60,000 nt of DNA, taken from positions 32,371,501-32,431,500 of the forward strand of contig NC_079875.1 of NCBI RefSeq assembly GCF_029227915.1, written 5' to 3'. The notes under the pieces are model-generated. The model saw only the letters and a program-made list of their open reading frames with translations. It did no database searches and was not told where the DNA came from. The stretch's first letter is position 1. The number at the start of each line of letters is the position of its first letter. The translations under genes and the position numbers were made by a program. The stretch is from Hydractinia symbiolongicarpus (taxonomy: Eukaryota > Cnidaria > Hydrozoa > Anthoathecata > Hydractiniidae). Below are positions 24,401-35,700 of the stretch, piece by piece.

Positions 24401-27400
24401 TCTTGTGATAAAACTATAACATTGCTGGTGGAATAAATATCAAAAAAAAGAGAAAAGGCTAGACTATTTGCGAGTTCTTGTTTTTTTGTGGTAGTAATAT
24501 TTTTTCTGATATGCGTTTCCTTTTTTTGGTCATGTTTTTGCGTAACAATAACCAAAAACTCTTTGAATCGATTCAGATCAAATTTATTATATCTCCTTAA
24601 GCAAATGATAAGAACATCCACACACTCATGTCCTACAGGAGACAACCTCAAACGTCTCAGCTGTACCAAGCTGGCTGAAAATCTTAAAATATATTTTTTT
24701 TTAAGATCTCGATTCAGACAACAAAATTGTTAAAGGACTCACCAAACTTTGAAATTTACAAAAAAAAAAGAAACGAAAAATATTTTTTTTGAAATTTCTC
24801 TTAAGCAGCTGTATTTGTAACTATTTAGATGTATTCCAAACATCGAGCAATCAGAACATTTCAAACGCATGCTCTTCGTCGCCATGTTATCCGTTTGTAA
24901 CTTGCGTGTCAACAGGCGAGACATTTACATGTGGTAAATGTCCTGTGGGTTTAGAAGGGGACGGTGTCAATTGTAAAGATATTAACGAAGTAAATATTTT
25001 GTCGTTTACAATCCGTACAATCATTAATTTGTCCAATGCATCCTCTTCACGGAAATGAGTTTGATATGGTAGATGTAACGACATTACCAAAAAGAAAAAA
25101 TGAATATAAATATTATAGAATTTCTCAATTTTTAGTGTGATGAGCTACCCTGTTCGTCCGTATCAAGATGCGAGAATAAATTTCCCGGATATATGTGCCA
25201 CGCATGTCCAAAAGGCTACCGCGGAGAGGAAGTGATCGGAATTGGTCGAGAGTTTGCTCGTCTCAAAAAACAGGTACACAACATCTTCAGACAAAAACTT
25301 TTTCATACCGTGTTAAAGAATCTTTCTGCTTAAATGTGTTTATACTCATCCGCGTAGTCAGTCCCTAAAAGAGTGTGCTGTAGTGTGCTTTAACCAAAAA
25401 TAACCCATCAAGCTGATAACTTTCAAAGATTGATTGAATCTGTTACACATATATATTTCTGTTCAGGAATGTAGAGACATAGATGAATGCAAAGAGAATC
25501 TTCATTCTTGTGATAAACATTCCAAGTGTACCAACACACCCGTAAGTGGTATCTTCTGCAAACATTTTATGATGTTATGATGATGTTGTTAAATGAATTT
25601 GTTTTCATTTAGGGCGGTTTTAAATGCGGTAATTGCAACCCGGGGTTCAAAAAAAATCGACAAGGAAAATGCTTACCTATTGAAATGTGTACAGGAAAAG
25701 ATGTTTGCTCTGTTTATGCAACATGCGAACGTTCAGTGCATGGTGCTCGCTGTACTGTAAGTTGAATACACCTAGTGACAGGAAGAGAAAAAATAGTGGA
25801 ATTTTATGTCTAAGTCTCTTCCATAGTGTCGTGCGGCAACAGCAGGTGATGGCTATGTATGTGGCAACGATCAAGACGGTGACGGATATCCTGACGTCGA
25901 CTTAAATTGTGATGATGCGCATTGTAAAAAAGTAAGATAAATTCTCTGTGGCGGAGAGCCAAGGATGAACTGATATGTGATTCCAAATACGGTATTTTAG
26001 GATAATTGCCCCTCTGTACCAAATAGTGGACAGGAAGACGTTGATGGCGATGGTGAAGGCGACGCTTGTGATGTCGATATTGACGGCGACGGTATTCATA
26101 ACGCAATGGTAAGAATGATCTTCGTGATATTTTAGCTCGCATCTAATTTTTTTACAGCTGCGTACAGGTTTAAACATTAGTAATATTTTCGTTCACAAAA
26201 AATTTATCAAATTATCTTTCATCTAAACACCGAGCATTGCGCAGAAACTACGTACGCAAAAAAAGATACTCTGAAATAAGTAGGATATTAAGTTGCCAGT
26301 ACTGGCCTTGTTGACAACAAATTGACGTGTTATAGGATAACTGTCCATACGTAGCAAACAAAGGACAAACGAACAGTGACAGTGATGAGCATGGCGACGA
26401 GTGTGACAACTGCATGTTTGTCTTTAATCCTGATCAAGAGGACCACGATCAAGATGGGAAGGGAGATGTATGCGACAGAGACATGGACGGAGACGGTCAG
26501 TTTGTCAATATGAAATGTTTTGAAAGCGAATCAGTGCCATGTTTTCTATGTTACTTCTTCTTTCAGGTGAGCTAAATTTTATTGACAACTGCAAAACTGT
26601 TAAAAATGCAGACCAGATGGATCGAGACAAAGATGGCGCGGGGGATGTGTGCGACAATTGTCCAGATACATATAATCCTAAGCAGGTAAGCCGACGTGGT
26701 ATTTGCAAGCTCATATTCCATGCATCAACACGAATGTTGTCTTAGAAACACGGTATGACATTAATGGTATTGCAGCTAATAAGTTTTTTCTTCACAGAAA
26801 AACATTGATGGCGACAGATATGGTGACAAATGTGACAATGATATTGACAAGTAAGTGCACGTGTCTTTGTGTGTTGGTAGCTTTGCATCCATGTAATTAT
26901 TTGTTTTTGCTGACACAGTGACAAGGATGGACACATTGACAAATTTGACAACTGTCCACATGAAGCAAACGCTGACCAATTAGATACAGATTCTGATGGA
27001 AAAGGTAGGGTTTACAAATCAGAAATATAACTCGATTCAAAAAGGTTGATACCACACTCATTATCGACAGAGGCCGGTTAACATTTTGAAAATAATAAGT
27101 AGTGGAATTGTACGCTAAAAGACGGTTTAGTACTTAACACAACTTGTTCCATCAATTCTATCAACTAATTGGAATAGAGCAGGCACCACCATATGTACTC
27201 CAGCGATTTTGTTATTATAAAAATGATTGGATGAATTCAGGTGACGCTTGCGATGATGACGACGATGGAGACGGTGTTGCAGACAATGTTGATAACTGCC
27301 ATCTAGTTGCCAACCCAGCACAGAGTGATTTTGACGGTGATGGTGTTGGAGACGTCTGTCAAGGGGATGAAGACGGTGACGGTAAATTATATGACGACAC

Positions 27401-29123
27401 TTGTCCTCAAAACAAGTATGTTTCCACAACAGATTTCACACGTCATGACGTTGTGTTACTGGGGACAATGGATCGACAAGCTCAAAAACATCCGAAGTGG
27501 GCCTTACATGATCAGGTAAAAACTCGCAAGTTTTTTCTAATTTATTTTTTTAAAAAAAGTTTTTTAGCGGTTACAATTATCGTTTTTTCAGGGTAGGGAG
27601 ATAGTACAAGAGAGAAATTCGGCGCCATCTTTAATTCTAAGTACGTTGTTTTCCTATTTTTATTATTTTGTTTGATGATTTTTTATTAAACATATGATTG
27701 TGTGTAGGTAAGAACAGTTTCAATGGATTCGATTTTACTGGAAGCGTTTTTGTGAACACGAGAAATGATGATGATTTCATTGGATTTGCTTTTGGTTTTC
27801 AAAATGTTCGAAAGTTTTACTTGCTGTCTTGGAAACAAAAAACGCAAAGCTATTGGCGCAGCAAGCCATCATACCTCTCCACGGCGAAAGCTGGTATCGA
27901 ATTAAAGGTACGACTATCTTCGGCCATGTAACATTTAAAAAATTGTTTTTCAATCCCTTAAAAAAACGTTCTTTGTTCTCTAGTACATTCATTCGTCAAC
28001 TGGGCAGAGTTTTGACTTACGTGCTGCTATTTGGCATTCTGGAAACGTCACTAATCAAGTATATCTATTGGTTTGCTTATTTTTATGAATTTATTTATGT
28101 ACTTATTTATTTGCACGCTCATGTGCTTCAATTATTTAATTGTTATCTCAGGTGACACAACTATGGCGGGATAAAGCGGAGCGAGGTTGGGAGGACAAAG
28201 TGCCGTATAAATGGTTTTTAATGCATCGACCTAGCATGGGACTTATAAGGTATTTTGAACTGATTGCTGATACGCTAGAGATTCATGACGTTAGAACGTG
28301 AGGGACATGTGGTTACTACGGTTATACGACTTCGTTCCCAGGGCTTTCTTTCTGATATGTGACTTGCGCGGATATTTGAAAGTGAAAAAGAAGTTTTGGG
28401 GTTGTTTTATTGTACCATTTCCTCAACTTTTTTCTAGATTAAAAGTTTATCGACGTAGCGCCATTTTGCTAGATACAGGATACATCATACACAACGATAT
28501 CAAGGGTGGTCAACTCGGGCCGTATTCTTTCAGCCAATCAGGAATGATATGGTCAGATGTTAAGGTCACATGTAACGGTAAGTTACTTGCATGTAGTGAT
28601 TTTTGTAAAGTTTGCAGAATAAACCTACAGTCAGAGTTAATTATCAAAATCGCTTTTTTATTGGAAATACACAATTAAGTATCAAAGATTATATTCGGAT
28701 TAGGAAGGGGGCTTTGTGTCACAATTTCATAGTTGATTGTGTAAACTGAAAATATTTGCTGTTTCGGCCAAAAATTTGTGCATTCGTAACACAAAATCGA
28801 AGAGTATGAAAAAGAAAGTCTGTTTGCTATTGCGAATATTGGAAACAGAAAATATCTTCGTCACTCTTGAAAAGTGTAAACACAAACAGAAAAAAAAAAC
28901 AAAAAATTATACTTCACTTCAAAATTTGTGAGAATAGACCCGACATGGGGTTGTAGGGGCGGAGCCTCCTGCTGTTTACAATCGTCAAAGGGTTAAGGGG
29001 TATGCTGTAGATTGAAGAGATTTTGCGAGGATTTCCCTGGTATTGACAACTTGTTTTTTCTTTTCTACAGAAGAGATACCTGAAGATATTTTGGCGGCTA
29101 TTCAACCAAAAAAATCGAATTAG
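21490..29123 (+). CDS. THBS: Thrombospondin (group B-like), complete 24-exon gene
   Basis: Secreted calcium-binding matrix glycoprotein, 1001 residues. Exons: 21490-21538, 22328-22573, 23200-23304, 23372-23574, 23720-23870, 23940-24097, 24172-24226, 24829-24989, 25136-25273, 25467-25541, 25613-25756, 25827-25931, 26001-26108, 26336-26495, 26567-26685, 26798-26850, 26919-27004, 27241-27515, 27592-27640, 27708-27907, 27984-28058, 28152-28249, 28438-28577, 29071-29123. Order: signal peptide [15 protein letters not shown]; laminin-G-like TSPN (to about residue 235); coiled coil (about 255-320); four EGF domains (about 333-510), the second with the family hallmark [14 protein letters not shown]; DxDxDG-rich type 3 calcium repeats (about 510-765); C-terminal lectin-like domain ([34 protein letters not shown]). 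No VWC or TSP1 modules. All junctions keep frame. The usual CxxC after the coiled coil is absent. Confidence 0.95.
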
Positions 29124-29301
29124 CAAATGATAAATGTATCAATTGAAAAAAATTAACAGCACTCGACATTTTAGTGATTTTCATACACGAGCTTGTCGAA
29201 CACTTTAACGAAGAACAATATCTGGTGTAAACGAGACACAACAAGACAAAATATTTCGTAGGTGTCGAATATAATATGATGTATAAAATACCGTAGTTAA
29301 A

Positions 29302-29307
29302 AATAAA
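29302..29307 (+). terminator. Candidate thrombospondin poly(A) signal
   Basis: AATAAA lies 179 bases after the thrombospondin stop codon. It precedes a T-rich stretch. Confidence 0.6.
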
Positions 29308-29425
29308 ACCTTTTTAAATTTACATCGTTTGTCTGTTTAATACCCTCTGCAGAGTAATTCAATTCTTTTATGCTAACAGGCGAATAAGGACGCGAGAAAT
29401 AGCTAACGGTTTTTTCGTTTTGTTT

Positions 29426-29490
29426 GTTCGAATTCGCTGTGCGCAACTTTACTTTTGTTCGAATTTGCTGCGCGCAAGTTTATTTTTTGA
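29426..29490 (+). repeat. Short tandem duplication, about 33-bp units
   Basis: GTTCGAATTCGCTGTGCGCA and GTTCGAATTTGCTGCGCGCA head two adjacent units in the gap between the two convergent genes. The second unit contains the candidate convertase poly(A) signal. Confidence 0.7.
29479..29484 (-). terminator. Candidate convertase poly(A) signal
   Basis: On the minus strand AATAAA lies 284 bases downstream of the convertase stop (29768-29770). It falls within 180 bp of the opposing thrombospondin signal. Confidence 0.5.
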
Positions 29491-29767
29491 CCGCCATCAA
29501 ATCTTTTCCAGGCTAAAAGTTCGTTATTTCTCCTGCCTAATCAGTTATTTAACGTGCGAAGAAGCGCAGCAACGAAAAAATTGTGTACAACCTCTTCAAA
29601 AAAGTTGCCTATAAACGCTTTACAAAAATATTCGATATAGAAAATAAAATATCCTATAGTTTTCAAGGTTATTCTTTCGATACGTCATAAAACTTAAAAT
29701 TGCGATGTCACAAAAAATGTCGACTTTTACTTTTTAGTTTTCTAAGTTCGGAGATCTTCTCAAATCG

Positions 29768-32700
29768 TTACTTGATCAGTGCAAAATTTGCCCGCAGCGA
29801 TTTCTTTTCCGGCTTTTTCCACGTTAATGGGGGAGAGTCGATAGACTTTGTAAAGAATCTTCTCCCTTGGTACATATTACTTCTCCAAAACAGAATACCG
29901 ACTAAGCTAACCAAACCAATCGCTACAACAGCCAGCGATAATTTGAAAAATTTCGCAGATGAAGGATATACTTCAGAATCCTCATCAATGCTTCTTCGCG
30001 ACCTCTGAACTACTCTCACCGATATATTAGAAGCATTGTGGTTCCCTACGTGAGTTATCTCCTGCAAAACTGTGACGGTGGTAACTGTCGGTCCCTCCAC
30101 CTTTAGGGATTTTTTTCTACATGGTACACAAGACGCGTTAAATGCGCAATCACCACACGCTGGCGCGCACGAGTTGTTGATGTAGTGAAATCCATCCTGA
30201 CATGTGACACACGCGCTTTCATTGCAACTCGCACAATGCCTGAAAGCTGTGGTACACGGGAGACATTTTCTACGCGTTCGAAAATAAGAAGCGTTGCAAT
30301 GCGTGACGCATGTCTCATGAAGACGATACGCACTTGGTATACACTCCGTACAAAGTGTAGCGTTGCACTCTGCACAGTTTTCGTATTTGTCGGAACATTT
30401 TACACAGTTTTGACGGCTTCCTTGGAACCATCCATTGGGACAGGCAGTGAGACATCGCTTCTCGTATAACACTGTGTTGTTTTTACATGAAGTACACATC
30501 TCTTTGTTCACGCATGACTTGCACGACTTCTTACAGGGTACGCATAATTGATTGAGCGAATAAAAACCAAGCGGGCACGAGGGAAGACATTGTTTTTTAT
30601 TTTTCTTTGTAATCACCATCACAGCCTTTTTACTACACCGTTTACAATCGGCCTTAGTTGGTCCATCACACGATAAACAAAACGGATGACATTCTCGACA
30701 CTGTTTGGTATTTAAATCTGGGTACATGTCCAACCCGCATGTAGACTTGCATACGCCATTTGATAATTCATAAAAGGGTAGACAAGCAGAGCAGGTGGAA
30801 GAGTGAGAACAACGCTTGCAGCCTATCCCTTGACAAGGAATACATCGATTATCTAGAGGTGATTGGTAAGTCGAGACGGGGCAAGTTTCTGCACAGACCC
30901 CATTTGGTAGTAACACAGTATAGTTCGCACAAACTGTACAGGCTGGCGTTCTGCTGGCTCCTTCTAAAAATAAATATCTTCTACCGTAAAAAATAAATAC
31001 ATTATTATTTTATTAAATACAGTGAGAACATTATGTGGCAGAAAGTTGTTAATTCTCTGATTTAATTTTGTAGTCACCATATTTTAATCACTAACCTCAA
31101 AAAGATACCGGGTATATTTAGGCAAACATTCTATTACAATGCGACGTATTAATTTCTACTTTTGGAATTTCGCCTATGTAAAAATTCACTACTAAGAAAC
31201 AAACGATTCCTGCCCAAAATATTTATTTAGATTTTTTTTGTAATCAACTAACTTAAAATCCACCAATCCTGCTTCATTTTGAAGAAGTGGTCAAATGACA
31301 GATAAGTTCGAAATACTTTTTTTTTACCTGTACAGCTTAAGCAATTCTCTTCGCACGGGTAACAATTCTTATTACTCATATAAAAACCAGGTAAACATCC
31401 ACGCACGCACATTCCATTGTGCAGTGTCATGCCTGCCTCACACGACGTGCACTCATTTGGAGCGGTTCCCACACACGTTAAGCAGCTGTCATCACAAGAA
31501 TAACAGCGGTTGCTTGAATGACGAAACATGCGAGCAGCGCACTCGGTGTAGCACTTGAAATCACGCCACACAAACTCCGCTTTACAATGCGTGCACAAAT
31601 CATAGCCGTACAGACACGTTTTACACCGTGTACTGCACGGAGCACACTTTCTGTCGAAAGTTTTGTACCAACCGGCTGGACACTGCGAAAGACAGGTGTT
31701 ATTGTGGAAATGCAATTTGTCTGGACAAGTGAGGCACTGGTTATGAGCAGGACCAGAGCACGTGGCGCATGATTTGTGACATGACTGACAAATAAATGTT
31801 TTGTCGTCGGCGTAAAACTTGCGATGACACGCTTTGTTGCACGTGCGTGTGTCAACGTTTAGTGATTCATTGTTGTGACATTCCAAACATTCTCGAGCAG
31901 TGGGTCCAACGCATGACTTACAGCTCGGATGACAATTCTTGCAGCTGTTTTCAGAAAGATACTGATCAGGACAAGGATTGACGCACACTCCGCTTGTTCG
32001 TTTGTCTAATCCGTCTAAAAAAACAAACGCACGTGGTACAAACAGAATCCTATCCTCCGTAACATAAGACCAAAAACTTATTTGGTGTAAGTCATTAATT
32101 ATGTTAGTTATGCGTTATTAATTTTACCTTTACAAGTCCGACAATCTTTTGGTCCGGGTCCAACACACGCCGCACATGTGTGATGGCATCGTTTGCATGT
32201 CAAGGTTTTATCCACATAATAACCCATAGGGACATCTTTCACACATTTACCATTGTGTAGATACATTCCCTTATGACACGCGGTACAGTCGTGAACATAT
32301 GGTCCATCACAACTTGCGCATTCACTGTGACAAAACTCGCATCTAAAACGATAGCAGGGTTCGTCAGTGTGACCGTGGACAAAACAAACAACGTCTTAAA
32401 CTGTAGACGCACATCAAAAGTTACCTGTCACTGCTGTCCGGTGCAAATGTACCGTCCGGACATACCGAAACACATTTTTTGTTTACAGTCAGGAAGTAGT
32501 TGACGAAGCAGGATTTGCAGACGTCAGCAGTTTTACAAATCAAACATTTGGGTGGACAGGGTGAGCACTTTCCACTTGTCTTGTTGACGTAGTAATAAGT
32601 ATTGCATTCAGATGCAGACACGCACTCGCTGTCTTTCAAATAAAAGCCTTTCAAACAGGAGGTACAAGCCAAAGGATTGCCAGGGACGCAATTTGCACAC

Positions 32701-35700
32701 TCCAAACCACATGCTTCACAAGTACGCTTAATCTTGTTTGTGTAGTAGCCTTAAAAACAAACTAACAGAATGTCTGACTCGATTATATTAACACCGTGCA
32801 GTAGGTAAGGTTATATAAAAGTTCTGCACTTTTATATAGATTGAGTCAAAAAAATTGCTAAGTTGCGATTTTTTCTTAACAAAGTCACCGTAGATTAACT
32901 AGGGTTGTTATTTCTACACAGAAGTAGCACAACTGACGTGCTGACTGTTTTTACCTATTGGACATCGCTCAACACATTTTCCATCGCCAGAAGACACGCG
33001 ATAAAATTTGACATCACACACGTCACACTGTCGTCCATCGTTTGAACAGCGCAAGCAGTTCTGAGAACAGTTCATACAATTTTGTTTGATGGTGTTCTCG
33101 TAGTACGTACCAAGTGGACACTCTTTCAGACAGCGAGTCCCTTTATAAAGATATCTAAAAAACAAAATAGAAGTATGAAGTTCTATGAGAAATTAGGCGG
33201 AAGAATAAAGTGACAGAAATAACGCTACATAAATTTGGTACAACGAAAAATTAAGGAGATAAATAATTTGCACTACGAATGATTTGCTCCGGTATATATA
33301 ATTAAAAAGGTCGACGCTATAGGGACGTCAGAAAGTCGACGCCATGAAAGTCGACGCTATAGGGACGTCATAAAAGTCGAGGTAATAGGGACGCCGAAAA
33401 AGTTGACGCCATAGGGTCGTCATAAAGGCTGACGCAATGGGGACGTTATAAAAGTTTAGGTTATAGGGACGTCATGGTGACGCCATAGGGACCTCATAAA
33501 AGTTGACGCCATGGGACGTCATAAACGTTGACGCCACGGGGACGTCATAAAAGTTTAGTTTATAGGGACGTCATAAAGTCAACGCCATAGGGACGCATAA
33601 AAGTTGACACCATGGGATGTCATAAAATTCGACGTCATATGAGCGTCATAAAAGTCGAGGCCATGGAGACGCCATATAAATCGACGCCATAAAAGTCGAC
33701 GCCATAGTGACGCTATAGAACATAAGGGAATAAATATTTGCGAGAGTTAATTTTCGCGAATATCGTAAATTTTGTTGTTAATTTTATAAAATTCATTTTT
33801 GAGTAGAAGCAAGGAATAAGATCTAAACTGTCCACTGAAGTTTGAAAACAGGCCAAATTATTTGTCAGCCGAAATTGTTGTTGGCCCTAAGTTTTAACAT
33901 GTTGACTGATGAAAACTAACCCCCAAAAATACTTAGGGTCGACGAAGATTTGTGCTGAAAAGAGTTTGGAATGATAAAGTACATACCTGTCTTCGACATC
34001 ATTCAGTTGTTTCTTCGGACAAGACGTACACTTATTCTCCCCCTCACCATTACACGATCTACACGACGGATGACAAGCTCGACACAAGTCGCCATCCAAC
34101 CATTCATTGCTTGCACATTTCTCATAACACGATCCACGGTTCAAAGTAGAGCTGTAATCGCATGCGGTGCAGTTACCACTTGTACCATAACAAGCCGCAC
34201 ACCCCTCACTGCAGTAACTGCAAACAAACGATCCTTTTCCATCCAACGACTTGAACATCCCTGACAGGTTAAAATAACGATAGTTTAGATTCACCATTTC
34301 ATTCATTGAAAAACGCGTTTACTACACAATTTACAGAAAAAAGTGTTTACTACAAAAGTACACTTACTTGTTGGACACGTGCGCACACAGTGTCCATTGT
34401 TGAGTGTATGAGACACGGCGCATGACGTACAGTGCGATATGTTGTGTCTGGAACACGTTCTGCACGAACTGTGACACTCTAGACACACCATTGTGTTGTT
34501 GTCAGCAAATTTGGTTTTTGGACAAGAAGCCAAACAGAGTTTTTTCTAAAAAACAACGAGTTTATTTTCACGCACAGCAAAGTACGACGTCTTTTTATAT
34601 GTCGGGATAAAATTGACATACCTTTGTTTTGACGTCAAAATAAGTATAACGCTGACATTTTGCACACTGATCATTTCCAGGACCGGAACAACCCATTTTA
34701 CATTCAACGTGGCATTTGTAAGGCGGTGTAGTCGGGTCACCATTCTTGTGTTGACCAGGTTTGTGTTCCGTACCATGAATAATAAGAGTGATGGGCTCAG
34801 TTAGAAAGCCTTGGCCATCTTCGTCACGATCTAAATAATAGCACAATAATGAAATCAACTGCAGAAGTATAAGCAATTTGCTTAAAAATAAAATCGCGAC
34901 ATAATACCTTTACTAAAAAACATAATTTCCCATATTCCTCTTGGATCTTCGCCCCAGAAATGTGTGGACAAAAATGGCCAGCTGTTAAACCAACCAGCGT
35001 TGATATCTTTTTCTCGGTCTTGTAACACCCAACTTCGGGTGCGCATAGGAGAGACAATCAGAATTTCGGTAGCACCTCTCCGACTGTGATTAAAGGTTGT
35101 TATCAACTGCACATGTTCCGCATATTTCACATTTTGATCAGCTCTTGTGCACGCTGTGGTGTTGATTCTCGCAATGAGTGGACTACTTTGGTTGAAACGA
35201 TTATTTCTGAGATAAGAACAAAGTATTTTAAACCGAGGAAATGGTGGTCTAACTGAATCCCTTCGAATTACTAATTCATTTACTTACGGAAAAGCAGGTA
35301 TTTTTTCCCTGCAGCGACATTGTTTTTGCTCAGTTATAGTTGGCCATTTTTCGGCCAAATCTATCAGCTTCGCTCCATTTACTACGCCGAATCCAAAATG
35401 ATGGCTATAGCGTTTTTTCGCACCATTTAGGCGGAAGTCCTTTCCTTTAAGTTTGTCTAAGCTGGATGTTTCAACGAGCAGATGTTGCACGTCCCGCCAA
35501 GACAGGTTAGGGCTAAACAGTAAACTTTAAACGTATGTGCACACTGTAAATTAATAAACAAAAAAACACCTGCTTACTTTGCTTCTAATGCCAGTGCAAC
35601 AAAACCTGCAATCAATGGTGGAGACACAGAGGTTCCTGTGTGTTCATCCGTGCATCCGTTACGCAAATCTGCTGTCACCTAGGCAACATCAAACATTAAG

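Noticed and set aside
24236-24828. An extra thrombospondin exon in this intron encoding the missing CxxC
   Set aside because: I found no acceptor-donor pair with a suitable frame; kept as a test in the findings rather than as a feature.
25677-26177. Minus-strand frames of 65-110 codons rich in His/Arg opposite the thrombospondin type 3 repeats
   Set aside because: They are the complement of GAT/GAC-rich calcium-repeat codons in the real gene and have no start or splice context.
31248-31988. Cysteine-rich secreted peptide or venom-like gene
   Set aside because: The spacing CxxC...CxxC...C matches furin-type repeats and the exon joins in frame to the convertase.
30103-34264. Alternative frames (both strands) across the convertase cysteine-rich repeats
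   Set aside because: Shadows of TGT/TGC-rich coding exons; the exon set listed for the convertase keeps frame throughout.
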